A DNA stretch of 10,154 nt from Succinivibrionaceae bacterium (GTDB lineage Bacteria; Pseudomonadota; Gammaproteobacteria; Enterobacterales; Succinivibrionaceae). Below are positions 1 to 7,676 of the stretch, piece after piece (within the stretch, counting starts at the first letter, position 1; the number at the start of each line of letters is the position of its first letter). The notes under the pieces are model-generated. The model saw only the letters and a program-made list of their open reading frames with translations. It had not been told where the DNA came from and did not search any database. The stretch lies in assembly GCA_003477345.1 (NCBI GenBank), contig DMTG01000173.1:1-10154 (forward strand), read 5' to 3'. The position numbers were made by a program, and so were the translations under genes.

Positions 1-1674
1 TCGTACATGCGAGTTTCTGCCTATTAAAATAGAGTATTTTTTACCATATATCATGCCAGAGATATTTACTCTCTTTACCATAGGCTCCCTGAGCTCCGGC
101 AGAAGACCTACGCTCTGAGCCTCCTCGAAGGAACGCTTGCCCGTTATGTAATCTAGAGTTCTAACCCTCTGGTAGGATCCGCGATATTCAACTCTGTCTG
201 ACAGAACGTTCGATCCGTACGACATCATGATTCCAACACCGTCGTCACCTAGAGACTCAATTCTGCCATTTATATTCAGAACATTGTCACAGCCGTAGGT
301 TACTGCCAGTGCTGAACTTTTATCTCCGCTCATGGTTATGCGGTTTTTTACCGGAATCGTAACTGAGTTATGGCTGCCGTCAACCCTGATTCCAAGTGAT
401 CCATAACCTTCAGAAGAAATAGGACCGGTCTGAGTTACATCGTTGTAGCTGCCGTAAATATGAGTGCCGACTCCCAGAGGAACGACAGAGGCGGTATTGA
501 AGTTGTAGCTTGTAGAGACTCGATTCCATGAGAAAAATCCGCTGCCTATATTGTGTTCGCCTCTGATTTGAGGAGTACCGGATGAATAAATGCTGTGTCC
601 GTAGAACTCTCTTGGATCGATGTCATAGCCGAGATCGTGCAGAACCGCAAGTTCAAGCTCGTTATAAAAACCGTAGTTTATAAACTGACTGTCAGATAAC
701 AGGGAATTCTTTAAGTCAAAGCGTACAACTCCGCCATCTCCAATCAGGGCTTTTAAATTAAATTTGTCTGGGTATTCAGACTTATTGAAGTTAATCGATG
801 CATCAAAATAGCCATGCTGAGACAGCAGTTTATTTACATATTTGCCGGAGAAATAAAAACTGCAGCGATGAGGCATTTTATAGCTGCACTTTTCTCCGTA
901 ATTTGAAAATGGATCACCGGCACTGACGGCTCTGCCCGTCAGCTCAGAATACAGATGTGAATCAAAGGTAGAAATAGGCTTCCTGAAATGTACTCCGTCA
1001 CTGTTAGAGAACATACCCATGAAATAAGGCAGACTGCGATAAATTATTGCCGAATAATTTGGAGAAGAGCCATTGGTCAGCAGCTGATTATTGTCGTAGT
1101 TGATTTTTTCACCGTCAGCCACTCCCTTGACACTGTAGACCTTGTAAGGAAGCATCAGCAGGCCTGCTGAATCCCCTTTGAAATTGCAGTGCTGCTTGAT
1201 ATCAGCCTCTATAGGAGCCAGACCTTCGCAGGGGTTATCCCATATCTGGTTGAACCAGAGCTTTACTTTGGAGGTATCCTTGTCAAGCAGATAGTCAAGA
1301 TAGTACTGGTAGTTGCTGTTTATCTCACTTCTCATAAGATAGGAAAACAGCGAAAACGGCTCCTGATCTTCAGTAATAAAGGAATTGCTGGCATTAAGCG
1401 CCTGCTGATCTCTTAAACGGAAATCTCCTACATTATCCTGTTTATAAGGCCTGATGCGAAAAAAGGCATCTTTGGCCAGCAGCAGATTGTAAGGAGAACT
1501 GTCTGCTTTGAGAATTGATTTAAAAACACGCGCCTGCGCATCAGTTATGCTAAGCGTAGCCTGAAAATCCCTGTCATTCTTTTTAGAATTGTTTTTGGCC
1601 TCTGCGACCTGACTTAAAAGCAGGACTGCCGCTAAGGACAAAACTATAGACAAACCGCTTTTTCCTGCAAACAT
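1..1674 (-). CDS. Autotransporter-like secreted protein, N-terminal 558 residues (3' end beyond the window)
   Basis: The minus-strand frame is open from an ATG at 1674 to the left edge: 558 codons with no stop. The start is supported by AGAGGA a few bases upstream and by a Sec signal peptide (residues 1-26: charged start, leucine/valine-rich core, cleavage after AEA). Residues 27 to about 330 are a region I cannot assign. Around 339-359 is a segment containing AVLHDLGYDID followed by FYGHSIY. From memory, similar segments occur in large gammaproteobacterial autotransporters just before the passenger. From about residue 401 the protein has short glycine/asparagine-rich units (GTHIYGSYN, GIRVDGSHN, GIMMSYGSN) with regular spacing, as expected of a beta-helix passenger. 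A C-terminal beta-barrel would lie off the left edge, so autotransporter status is inferred. Likely role: cell-surface or secreted protein. A substrate or adhesive target cannot be named. Confidence 0.62.
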   Translation of the reverse strand, partial: MFAGKSGLSIVLSLAAVLLLSQVAEAKNNSKKNDRDFQATLSITDAQARVFKSILKADSSPYNLLLAKDAFFRIRPYKQDNVGDFRLRDQQALNASNSFITEDQEPFSLFSYLMRSEINSNYQYYLDYLLDKDTSKVKLWFNQIWDNPCEGLAPIEADIKQHCNFKGDSAGLLMLPYKVYSVKGVADGEKINYDNNQLLTNGSSPNYSAIIYRSLPYFMGMFSNSDGVHFRKPISTFDSHLYSELTGRAVSAGDPFSNYGEKCSYKMPHRCSFYFSGKYVNKLLSQHGYFDASINFNKSEYPDKFNLKALIGDGGVVRFDLKNSLLSDSQFINYGFYNELELAVLHDLGYDIDPREFYGHSIYSSGTPQIRGEHNIGSGFFSWNRVSTSYNFNTASVVPLGVGTHIYGSYNDVTQTGPISSEGYGSLGIRVDGSHNSVTIPVKNRITMSGDKSSALAVTYGCDNVLNINGRIESLGDDGVGIMMSYGSNVLSDRVEYRGSYQRVRTLDYITGKRSFEEAQSVGLLPELREPMVKRVNISGMIYGKKYSILIGRNSHVR

Positions 1675-1762
1675 CAATTCCTCTCGGTAATTGGAAAACA
1701 CGTCAGCAATAATGGCGACAGTCGCTTGTGAATTTTCAGCACCTCAATAAAACATTCAAGCA

Positions 1763-1799
1763 GGAGATATGCCGTACTTTGGCTTTAGAGCATATCTCC
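1763..1799 (-). terminator. Stem-loop just after the L,D-transpeptidase gene, possible terminator
   Basis: A perfect 10-bp inverted repeat (GGAGATATGC at 1763-1772, GCATATCTCC at 1790-1799) encloses a 17-nt loop. It begins 7 bases past the stop codon of the minus-strand L,D-transpeptidase gene. Read on the minus strand, the tail after the stem is TGCTTGAATGTTTTATT, so the T-rich part comes about 9 bases late rather than directly at the stem. It may therefore be a weak terminator or an RNA-stabilising 3' hairpin. It separates the transpeptidase from the autotransporter-like gene, which suggests the two are not simply co-expressed. Confidence 0.5.
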
Positions 1800-1805
1800 C
1801 AATCG

Positions 1806-2723
1806 CTAAAACTCTGGAGGATTAAGCAGTACAGGTCGGCCGCTTCTTTCGGTGAGCGCCTGCTTCAGAATATCCTGATTTATGCCAGGTGTCTTGAAGA
1901 AAGCCAGATCTTCCTGAGTAAAACTGAAAGGCGCATCTTTCTCAAAGTTCTCATATTCTGACTGAGAACGGGACAGAGGCTGATGAACCTCAATATAAAT
2001 ATTGCCAAGACTGTCTATCGTGTACTTTATAGGACGATTGATAAATTCAACTCTTGTACCAACCGGAACAATATTGAAAAGATGTTCATTGTCCTCATTT
2101 CTAAGACGCACGCAGCCGTGGCTTACACGCAGGCCGATGCCGAAGTCGGCATTGGTTCCGTGGATTGCAAAGAGTCTGCCTACATACATTGCAAATAAGC
2201 CCATAGGATTGTCAGGTCCTGCCGGGACTACGGCAGGCAGAGGCTCTCCCATAGCCGCGTACTCAGCTCTGGTAGCTGCAGTAGGAGTCCAGGTAGGATT
2301 TGCCCTTTTGCGCTCCACTTTGGTTACCCAGTTTATCGGGGTGCTTTTTCCAAGCTGGCCGATACCTATAGGAAAAACTTCAACGCCGCCGTTGTGGTAG
2401 TAGTAAAGACGCATTTCAGCTGAGTTTACAATAATGCCTGTATGTACAGTATCAGGCAGTATCAGGCGGTTTGGTATCAGAAGCTGAGTTCCCTTCAGAG
2501 GAACAATCGGATCTACGCTCGGATTGGCCTCAATCATGTTGGACAGGCCCAGCTTATATTCGGAGGCTACATACTCTAAAGTGGTCGTCCCGTTGGCATC
2601 GAGCTTATAGACGCTCTCTTCTCCTACCAGTCGGGTATTAGGAGAGATTTGGTAGAAATTGCTAGCGCAGGCTAGATTTGCGCTCAGCACCAGGGCTGAG
2701 ACAATGGCTATATGCTTAATCAT
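1806..2723 (-). CDS. Periplasmic L,D-transpeptidase, YkuD domain (ErfK/YbiS/YcfS type)
   Basis: This 305-residue protein has a Sec signal peptide (1-20, cleavage after ACA). A LysM-like peptidoglycan-binding segment follows at about 49-84 (TLEYVASEYKLGLSNMIEAN, then LLIP). The YkuD catalytic domain spans about 95-230, with H188 in HGTN and the signature SHGCVRL (S201, H202, G203, C204); C204 is the expected nucleophile. A tail of about 70 residues continues to the end. Order and length match the E. coli ErfK/YbiS/YcfS group (about 300-330 residues). Family members attach Braun lipoprotein to meso-diaminopimelate or form 3-3 peptidoglycan cross-links; which reaction applies here cannot be read from the sequence. 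The ATG at 2723 gives a clean signal peptide, but no convincing Shine-Dalgarno sequence lies in front of it (AGAATTACATTATTTAAT). It is transcribed divergently from the downstream eptA-like gene. Confidence 0.93.
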   Translation of the reverse strand: MIKHIAIVSALVLSANLACASNFYQISPNTRLVGEESVYKLDANGTTTLEYVASEYKLGLSNMIEANPSVDPIVPLKGTQLLIPNRLILPDTVHTGIIVNSAEMRLYYYHNGGVEVFPIGIGQLGKSTPINWVTKVERKRANPTWTPTAATRAEYAAMGEPLPAVVPAGPDNPMGLFAMYVGRLFAIHGTNADFGIGLRVSHGCVRLRNEDNEHLFNIVPVGTRVEFINRPIKYTIDSLGNIYIEVHQPLSRSQSEYENFEKDAPFSFTQEDLAFFKTPGINQDILKQALTERSGRPVLLNPPEF

Positions 2724-2758
2724 ATTAAATAATGTAATTCTGTTCAGATATTCTTTTT

Positions 2759-2794
2759 TTGCTATCTCTATAAAAATTGCTATCTCTATAAAAA
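2759..2794. repeat. Perfect tandem duplication, 2 x 18 bp
   Basis: TTGCTATCTCTATAAAAA occurs at 2759-2776 and again, without any mismatch or spacer, at 2777-2794. It lies 36-71 bases upstream of the transpeptidase ATG, within its probable promoter or leader. Each unit holds TATAAA on the plus strand and TATAGA on the minus strand, so duplication would double a -10-like element. A recent slippage duplication or a doubled regulator site are both possible. Confidence 0.85.
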
Positions 2795-2805
2795 CGCAAA
2801 TTGCC

Positions 2806-2835
2806 AGCTCCCCATGGCTGAAGCCTGGGGCTTTT
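2806..2835 (-). mobile_element. Hairpin resembling an IS200/IS605-type right end (possible remnant)
   Basis: The stem is CCCCA (2810-2814), an unpaired T, GGC (2816-2818), loop TGAA, GCC (2823-2825), TGGGG (2826-2830). Read on the minus strand it is GCCCC-A-GGC-TTCA-GCC-A-TGGGGAG. From memory this has the layout of the hairpin at the right end of IS605/IS1341-type elements, where tnpB and its guide RNA end. No tnpA or tnpB remnant is visible next to it. Read on the plus strand the stem is followed by CTTTT and looks like a terminator, but no plus-strand gene precedes it. The hairpin is directly visible; its origin is inference. Confidence 0.35.
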
Positions 2836-2877
2836 CGGGCACAATTTGGTAATAGGAATATTTTACTATATCTGGCT

Positions 2878-2911
2878 GCAGGTAATAAATAAGTTATTTT
2901 TATTTATCTGC
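2878..2911. other. AT-rich stem-loop in the eptA upstream region
   Basis: GCAG (2878-2881) pairs with CTGC (2908-2911), and ATAAATAA (2885-2892) pairs with TTATTTAT (2900-2907). There is a 3-nt bulge (GTA) on the 5' side and a 7-nt loop. This gives 12 base pairs, mostly A-T. It may fold in an eptA leader RNA if transcription starts upstream of it, or be a dyad in an AT-rich promoter region. No function can be assigned. Confidence 0.35.
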
Positions 2912-3049
2912 CTTCAAAAAGCCCCAAGACTAGAATAGCGCCTGTTACTGAGATCTGTATTAGGATTTATTCTGCTGATGCAGTCTAGCGTCAATGCTAA
3001 GCTTTTTCAAAACTATAAAGCCGTCAGCCTGCCTAAAATTTCAAAAATA

Positions 3050-3069
3050 CTTAAACTTAGTGTTAAAAT
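3050..3069 (+). promoter_or_regulatory. Possible eptA promoter element with PmrA-box-like half-sites
   Basis: CTTAAA (3050-3055) and GTTAAA (3062-3067) form an imperfect direct repeat 39-58 bases before the eptA start. The PmrA box of enteric bacteria is two YTTAAK half-sites 11 bp apart; here the period is 12 bp, so the match is poor. TAAAAT (3064-3069) is a 5-of-6 match to a sigma-70 -10 hexamer, but no good -35 lies 16-18 bases upstream, which would fit an activator-dependent promoter. Low confidence. Confidence 0.22.
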
Positions 3070-3107
3070 CTCTCCACGTTATTTTAGTGTCTTCTTGTTA
3101 TTGAGTA

Positions 3108-4772
3108 ATGATTTCCAATATTTTGAATAAGAAAATTTCCTTATCCTGGTACCTTTTTATCGCAGTCTGCAGCCTTTACATGACTGCCTTGAACTATCCC
3201 TACTTTAAAGAATTTTTTAGAATACTGAATTCTTCTGACAATGATAATTTTCTGCTGAAACTGTTGTCGCCGCTGTCACTGTTTGCAGTCTGCGCACTGT
3301 TTTTAACCATTTTCAGCAGTAAATATCTCTTAAAACCTGTAGCATCTCTGCTGCTGTTTCTAACAGGACTCTCTGCCTACTGCCAGTATGCCTTTGATGC
3401 GGTTTTCATGAACCGTACCATAAAAGGCTTTGTTGAAGACTATCCGACATTTGCAGACAAGCTGCAGTTCGTAACTTTAGGTTCAGTAACTTTCGTGCTG
3501 ATTTTCGGTCTGCTGCCTGCGGTTCTAGTCTGGTTTACCGATATCCGCTGGTCTAAAAAGCTGCTCAAGGGGCTTTTACACCGACTGGGAGCTGCAGGTC
3601 TGTGCATACTGCTGGCGCTGGTATCCATTGCGCCTTTCTCTCGCACCTATGTCACCACCATGCGTTCAAACCGCAGTCTGCGCTCGGAAATTATCCCTTT
3701 CAGCCTGATTTTTGGTACCCAGAACTATATAGAAAGCACTTATTTTTCAGATCTGGGACCTTTCAAGATCTTAGGCGAGGATGCTGCATTAAAGCCTGAT
3801 ACCAAGCCGACTCTGTTTGTTTTTATGATTGGAGAGACTGCCAGAGCCGCAAACTTCCCGTATAACGGCTATGAGCGCAATACCACTCCGTATACGGACA
3901 AGCTGGTCAACTCCATTTTCTTAAAGAACGTCAGATCCTGCGGCACCGCAACAGCTCAGTCACTTCCGTGCATGTTTTCTCTTAAGACCCAGAAGGATAT
4001 AGATCTGGATACTGCCGGCAATGAGAGCAACCTGATTGACGTGCTTACCAAAGCTGGCTACGCCGGAGAATGGTATGACAATGACAGCAATTCCTGCAAG
4101 GGCGTCTGCAAACGCATGAAAATCGTCAAGCTCAACGCAGAAAGAGAAGACTTTGATGCAAAATACAAGTGCAATGAAGAAGGCTGTTTTGACAGTCTGC
4201 TTGTCGATCAGTTAAAAGAGGCTCTAAACGAGAGACCGAGCGATCACCGCATTATCTTCCTCCATCTCATCGGCTCTCACGGACCTACCTACTATCACCG
4301 TGTACCGGATGAATTTAAAAAGTTCTCACCTTACTGTGAGACTGCCAAGCTTTCAGAGTGCACACAGGAGCAGATAATCAACGCCTATGACAACACTCTC
4401 ATTTATACAGACTACATAGTGGCAGAAGTAAAGAAGGTATTAGACAGCTATAGCGACCGCTATGATACCGGACTTTTATATGTGTCCGATCATGGTGAAT
4501 CTCTAGGTGAAAACGGAATCTATCTACACGGAGCTCCTTACTATATTGCGCCTGATGTCCAGACTCATGTACCAATGCAGTTCTGGCTGTCTGACAGGCT
4601 TATAGACAATCGTAAGCTTGATATGAAATGCATGCGCACTCAGGAGCAGAAAACTGAAGGCTTCAGCCACGACAATATAGTTCACTCTCTGATGGGCATA
4701 CTGAATGTCCACAGTAAAGTCTATGATCAGGATCTGGACATATTTGCCCCCTGCTACACCGATAAAAACTAG
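3108..4772 (+). CDS. eptA: Lipid A phosphoethanolamine transferase (EptA/PmrC/MCR family)
   Basis: This 554-residue inner-membrane enzyme is close to the length of E. coli EptA (547). It moves phosphoethanolamine from phosphatidylethanolamine to lipid A, which lowers surface negative charge and polymyxin binding. Residues 1 to about 215 contain five hydrophobic membrane segments (around 13-30, 54-70, 78-98, 120-142, 160-176). A periplasmic alkaline-phosphatase/sulfatase-fold domain follows. Visible active-site residues are E243 (GETARAANFP), the nucleophile T280 (SCGTATAQSLPCMFS), H391 (GSHGPTYY), D461-H462 (VSDHGESLGENG) and H474 (LHGAPYYIAP). Paired cysteines typical of the family are present (C278/C288, C330/C334, C355/C360, C410/C418). 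No pmrAB or complete insertion sequence adjoins it, so it looks like a resident chromosomal gene rather than a mobile mcr. EptB or another PEtN transferase specificity cannot be excluded. The ribosome-binding site before the ATG at 3108 is weak. Confidence 0.92.
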   Translation: MISNILNKKISLSWYLFIAVCSLYMTALNYPYFKEFFRILNSSDNDNFLLKLLSPLSLFAVCALFLTIFSSKYLLKPVASLLLFLTGLSAYCQYAFDAVFMNRTIKGFVEDYPTFADKLQFVTLGSVTFVLIFGLLPAVLVWFTDIRWSKKLLKGLLHRLGAAGLCILLALVSIAPFSRTYVTTMRSNRSLRSEIIPFSLIFGTQNYIESTYFSDLGPFKILGEDAALKPDTKPTLFVFMIGETARAANFPYNGYERNTTPYTDKLVNSIFLKNVRSCGTATAQSLPCMFSLKTQKDIDLDTAGNESNLIDVLTKAGYAGEWYDNDSNSCKGVCKRMKIVKLNAEREDFDAKYKCNEEGCFDSLLVDQLKEALNERPSDHRIIFLHLIGSHGPTYYHRVPDEFKKFSPYCETAKLSECTQEQIINAYDNTLIYTDYIVAEVKKVLDSYSDRYDTGLLYVSDHGESLGENGIYLHGAPYYIAPDVQTHVPMQFWLSDRLIDNRKLDMKCMRTQEQKTEGFSHDNIVHSLMGILNVHSKVYDQDLDIFAPCYTDKN

Positions 4773-4833
4773 CTGGCGCTGCAGCCTGCTCTAATATGGG
4801 ATGAGGAGGGCTGCGGTCTCAAAAATACATGTC

Positions 4834-4867
4834 AATATAGACTTGTTTTTCAAGATATTATTTTTTT
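4834..4867 (+). terminator. Probable rho-independent terminator after eptA
   Basis: AATAT (4834-4838) and CTTG (4842-4845) pair with CAAG (4851-4854) and ATATT (4855-4859), with a 3-nt bulge (AGA) and a TTTTT loop. A run of seven T (4861-4867) follows after one A. The stem is A-T rich and modest, but the T-run and position 62 bases after the eptA stop fit a terminator. A second, GC-richer pairing nearer the stop codon (GCAGCC 4781-4786 with GGCTGC 4809-4814) has no T-run. Confidence 0.42.
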
Positions 4868-4880
4868 GGACTTAAATGAA

Positions 4881-4909
4881 TTGAAAGTATTTTCCACCGA
4901 TTAGATATT
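4881..4909 (+). promoter_or_regulatory. Candidate sigma-70 promoter for leuS
   Basis: TTGAAA (4881-4886; 4 of 6 to TTGACA or better by position) and GATATT (4904-4909; 4 of 6 to TATAAT) are separated by 17 bases. The start of transcription would fall near 4916, leaving a leader of about 85 bases before leuS. That leader holds a short stem TGTGC/GCACA (4956-4960, 4968-4972) followed by CGCCTTTTT, possibly attenuator-like. No leucine-rich leader peptide is present. The region is AT-rich, so chance matches are likely. Confidence 0.3.
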
Positions 4910-5000
4910 CTTTTAATATATGTGGCAAAATATAGGATCAACTTTAAAAATAAACTGTGCCCATAGCGCACACGCCTTTTTATACCGGAGCAATTATTAA

Positions 5001-7592
5001 ATGTCTGACAAGGTTGTATACAATCCTCAAGAAATCGAACCAGAAGTTCAGAAATACTGGGAAGATCACCAAGCATTCAAGGCTGAAGAAGACAAAAACA
5101 AAGAAAAATATTACTGCCTAGTAATGTTCCCTTACCCTTCTGGCCGACTGCATATGGGACATGTAAGAAACTATGCCATCGGTGACGTAATCGCCCGTTT
5201 TCAGAGACTGAACGGCAAAAATGTAATGGCACCTATTGGCTGGGACGCATTCGGTCTGCCAGCAGAAAATGCCGCCATAAAAAATAATCGTCAGCCGTCA
5301 GACTGGACCTATGAAAACATTGCCTACATGAAAAAGCAGCTGAAGTCCCTTGGCCTGTCCTATGACTGGTCCAGAGAGGTTGCTACCTGCAGACCTGAAT
5401 ATTTCAAATGGGAACAGCAGTTTTTCGGCGAATTATACAAGCGCGGACTTGTATACAAAAAAGTATCTACCGTTAACTGGTGTCCTGAAGATCACACCGT
5501 GCTTGCCAACGAGCAGGTTGAAGACGGCTGCTGCTGGCGCTGCGGAGCAAAAGTTGAACTAAGAGAAATTCCTCAGTGGTACCTGAAAATCACCGCTTAT
5601 GCCGAAGAGCTGCTCAAAGATCTCGACAAGCTTGAAGGCTGGCCTGAAAGAGTTCGTACCATGCAGCGCAACTGGATTGGCAAATCCGAAGGTCTGAACA
5701 TCACCTTAAAAGTTGACGGCAGCGATGATACCTTTACCGTATACACCACCCGTCCTGACACCTTCATGGGTATTACCTATATTGCACTCTCTGCAAATCA
5801 CCCTCTTGCAAAGAAAGCCTGTGAAAACAATCCAGAGCTTGACGCCTTCTGCAAGGAATGCCGCACTCAGAAATTTGCCGAGGCTGATATTGCCACCATG
5901 GAAAAGAAAGGCATGGCAACCGGTCTTTACGGCATTCATCCGCTGAACGGCCGCAGGTTCCCTATCTATGTAGCCAACTTTGTAGTTATGGATTACGGCA
6001 CCGGTGCTGTTATGTCAGTTCCTGCCCATGATCAGAGAGACTATGAGTTTGCAAAGAAATACGGTCTTGAGATCATTCCTGTAATCAGACCTTCTGACAA
6101 ACCGGAGGCTGATATATCCGAGGCTGCCTATACCGAGCACGGCATTGCCTATAATTCAGGTGAATTTGACGGACTCGACTTCAAACAGGCTTCCAAGGCC
6201 ATTGGAGACAAGCTTATTTCTCTGGGTATCGCAGAACGCAAGGTAAACTACCGTCTGCGTGACTGGTGTATTTCCCGTCAGCGCTACTGGGGTGCTCCAA
6301 TCCCGATGCTGACCATTGATGAAACCGGTGAAATCGTTCCAGAACTGCCGGAGAATCTGCCGGTAAAACTGCCTGAAAACGTAAAAATCGACGGTGTAAC
6401 CTCTCCGCTCAAGACCGATGAGAGCTGGTATAAAACCACCTATAAAGGCAAGAGCGCTACCCGCGAAACCGATACCTTTGATACCTTCATGGAATCATCC
6501 TGGTACTTCGCCAGATACTGCTCTGCCCGCGATGAAAATGAAATGTTCAACAAGGATGCAGCAAACTACTGGCTGCCTGTTGACCAGTACATTGGCGGAA
6601 TCGAACACGCTGTAATGCATCTTCTGTATGCCAGATTCTTCTTCAAGCTGCTGCGCGATGCCGGCATGGTCAAGTATGATGAGCCGTTCAAGCGCCTGCT
6701 CTGCCAGGGAATGGTTCTGGCTGACGCCTTCTACTATCTAAACGAGAGAGGCGCCCGTGTCTGGATTAACCCTCTGGATGTTGATGTCACCCGCGACGAC
6801 AAGGGCAATATTATCAAGGCTGTCGACAGAGATGGTCACGAGCTTCAGCACGAAGGCATGATAAAGATGTCCAAGTCTAAAGCCAACGGTATTGATCCTG
6901 AGGACATGATTAAGCTCTATGGCGCTGACACTGTAAGACTCTTTATGATGTTTGCCTCTCCTGCCGAGCTTACACTGGAATGGAGACAGTCCGGTGTAGA
7001 AGGCGCTCAGAGATTCTTAAGAAAACTCTGGTCTCAGGTTGAAGATCTGGTAGCCGACGGTGCACCTGTTGCCATGGACAAGGCCAAGCTGTCTGCTGAA
7101 CAGCGCAAGCTGCGCCACGAGCTGCACACCACAATTGAGAAGGTTACCGATGATATCGGCCGCCGCCAGACCTTCAATACAGCTATTGCTGCCATTATGG
7201 AACTGCTCAATCAGGTTTCAAGAATCAAGGATACCGATCCTGTGTCTCTATCTCTGCGTTATGAGATATACAACGCAGTAATTGTGATGCTTTATCCAAT
7301 TACCCCTCATATCTGTTTTAAACTATATGAGCTGTTAGGCAACAAAGAATCCATAGATAAAGCTTCCTGGCCAAAGGCTGATCCTGATGCTCTCAAAGCT
7401 GAGGATATGCTGATTGTAGTTCAGGTAAACGGCAAGGTGCGCTGCCGCATAAGCGTAGCTCCTGATATGGCAGAGCAGCAGATAATCGATCTGGCACTTG
7501 CCAATGAAGACACCAAGAAGCATATTGAAGGCAAGACAGTCAAAAAGACTATCTATGTCAAGAACCGCCTCGTTAATATCGTAGCAGTCTGA
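5001..7592 (+). CDS. leuS: Leucyl-tRNA synthetase
   Basis: This 863-residue class I aminoacyl-tRNA synthetase (E. coli 860) charges tRNA-Leu with leucine in the cytoplasm. The catalytic Rossmann fold carries the HIGH motif as HMGH (51-54) and KMSKS at 622-626. A zinc module has C161, C177, C178 and C181 (NWCP ... DGCCWRCG). The CP1 editing domain, inserted between the two halves of the catalytic fold, shows the threonine-rich TTRPDT (249-254) and [11 protein letters not shown] (340-350), so post-transfer editing of mischarged isoleucine, norvaline and similar residues should be intact. A leucine-specific insertion precedes KMSKS, as in E. coli. The anticodon-binding helices and the C-terminal domain ending VNIVAV complete the protein. 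The ATG at 5001 is preceded by GGAG with a 10-base spacing. It heads the leuS-lptE-holA-nadD group. Nothing is missing or broken. Confidence 0.99.
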   Translation: MSDKVVYNPQEIEPEVQKYWEDHQAFKAEEDKNKEKYYCLVMFPYPSGRLHMGHVRNYAIGDVIARFQRLNGKNVMAPIGWDAFGLPAENAAIKNNRQPSDWTYENIAYMKKQLKSLGLSYDWSREVATCRPEYFKWEQQFFGELYKRGLVYKKVSTVNWCPEDHTVLANEQVEDGCCWRCGAKVELREIPQWYLKITAYAEELLKDLDKLEGWPERVRTMQRNWIGKSEGLNITLKVDGSDDTFTVYTTRPDTFMGITYIALSANHPLAKKACENNPELDAFCKECRTQKFAEADIATMEKKGMATGLYGIHPLNGRRFPIYVANFVVMDYGTGAVMSVPAHDQRDYEFAKKYGLEIIPVIRPSDKPEADISEAAYTEHGIAYNSGEFDGLDFKQASKAIGDKLISLGIAERKVNYRLRDWCISRQRYWGAPIPMLTIDETGEIVPELPENLPVKLPENVKIDGVTSPLKTDESWYKTTYKGKSATRETDTFDTFMESSWYFARYCSARDENEMFNKDAANYWLPVDQYIGGIEHAVMHLLYARFFFKLLRDAGMVKYDEPFKRLLCQGMVLADAFYYLNERGARVWINPLDVDVTRDDKGNIIKAVDRDGHELQHEGMIKMSKSKANGIDPEDMIKLYGADTVRLFMMFASPAELTLEWRQSGVEGAQRFLRKLWSQVEDLVADGAPVAMDKAKLSAEQRKLRHELHTTIEKVTDDIGRRQTFNTAIAAIMELLNQVSRIKDTDPVSLSLRYEIYNAVIVMLYPITPHICFKLYELLGNKESIDKASWPKADPDALKAEDMLIVVQVNGKVRCRISVAPDMAEQQIIDLALANEDTKKHIEGKTVKKTIYVKNRLVNIVAV

Positions 7593-7602
7593 TAAATATG
7601 CT

Positions 7603-7621
7603 GCCATGATTTGATCATGGC
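7603..7621 (+). other. Perfect 8-bp inverted repeat directly after leuS
   Basis: GCCATGAT (7603-7610) and ATCATGGC (7614-7621) flank a TTG loop, 11 bases past the leuS stop. There is no T-run after it, so it is a poor intrinsic terminator. It could be an RNA 3' stabiliser, a processing site or a dyad operator. Confidence 0.5.
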
Positions 7622-7634
7622 CTTAACAATAAGG

Positions 7635-7676
7635 ATAGGCGCAAAATCAGAGCATGCCCCTGATTGCTGCGCCTAT
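7635..7676 (+). other. Two-tier stem-loop just upstream of lptE
   Basis: The outer stem is ATAGGCGC (7635-7642) with GCGCCTAT (7669-7676). After a 2x3 internal loop the inner stem is AATCAG (7645-7650) with CTGATT (7660-7665), around a 9-nt loop. That is 14 base pairs ending 14 bases before the lptE ATG and two bases before its AGG ribosome-binding site. No T-run follows. It could limit translation of lptE or mark a processing point between leuS and lptE. Confidence 0.5.

Larger units (their letters stand above)
2724..3107. other. Divergent intergenic region (384 bp) between the L,D-transpeptidase and eptA genes
   Basis: No credible gene lies here; the only open frame (plus strand, through about 2892) looks like a chance run overlapping the transpeptidase start. 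The region must hold the promoters of both flanking genes. What can be seen: a perfect 18-bp tandem repeat (2759-2794), a GC-rich hairpin (2810-2830) followed by CTTTT, an AT-rich hairpin (2878-2911), a segment (2917-2926) exactly complementary to 2826-2835, and two TTAA-containing half-sites just before eptA (3050-3068). I see no textbook -35/-10 pair for either gene. Confidence 0.6.

Noticed and set aside
1715..1725. Short palindrome GCGAC-A-GTCGC upstream of the autotransporter-like gene
   Set aside because: Five base pairs with a single-base centre are expected by chance at this scale and no promoter was recognised around it.
2002..2400. 132-residue plus-strand open frame opposite the L,D-transpeptidase gene
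   Set aside because: It is antisense to the conserved YkuD domain, has no ribosome-binding site and no recognisable protein pattern; it is a shadow of the real gene.
2810..2835. Ordinary plus-strand rho-independent terminator
   Set aside because: The stem and CTTTT tail look right, but no plus-strand gene lies upstream; both neighbours are transcribed away from this point, so a plain terminator explains little.
3108..4772. Recently mobilised mcr resistance gene
   Set aside because: No complete insertion sequence, transposase or target duplication flanks the gene and its base and codon use look like the neighbours; it fits a resident eptA.
4773..5000. Leucine-rich leader peptide or T-box controlling leuS
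   Set aside because: The short ATG-started frames here stop after two or three codons and no leucine codon cluster is present; no T-box-like sequence was recognised.
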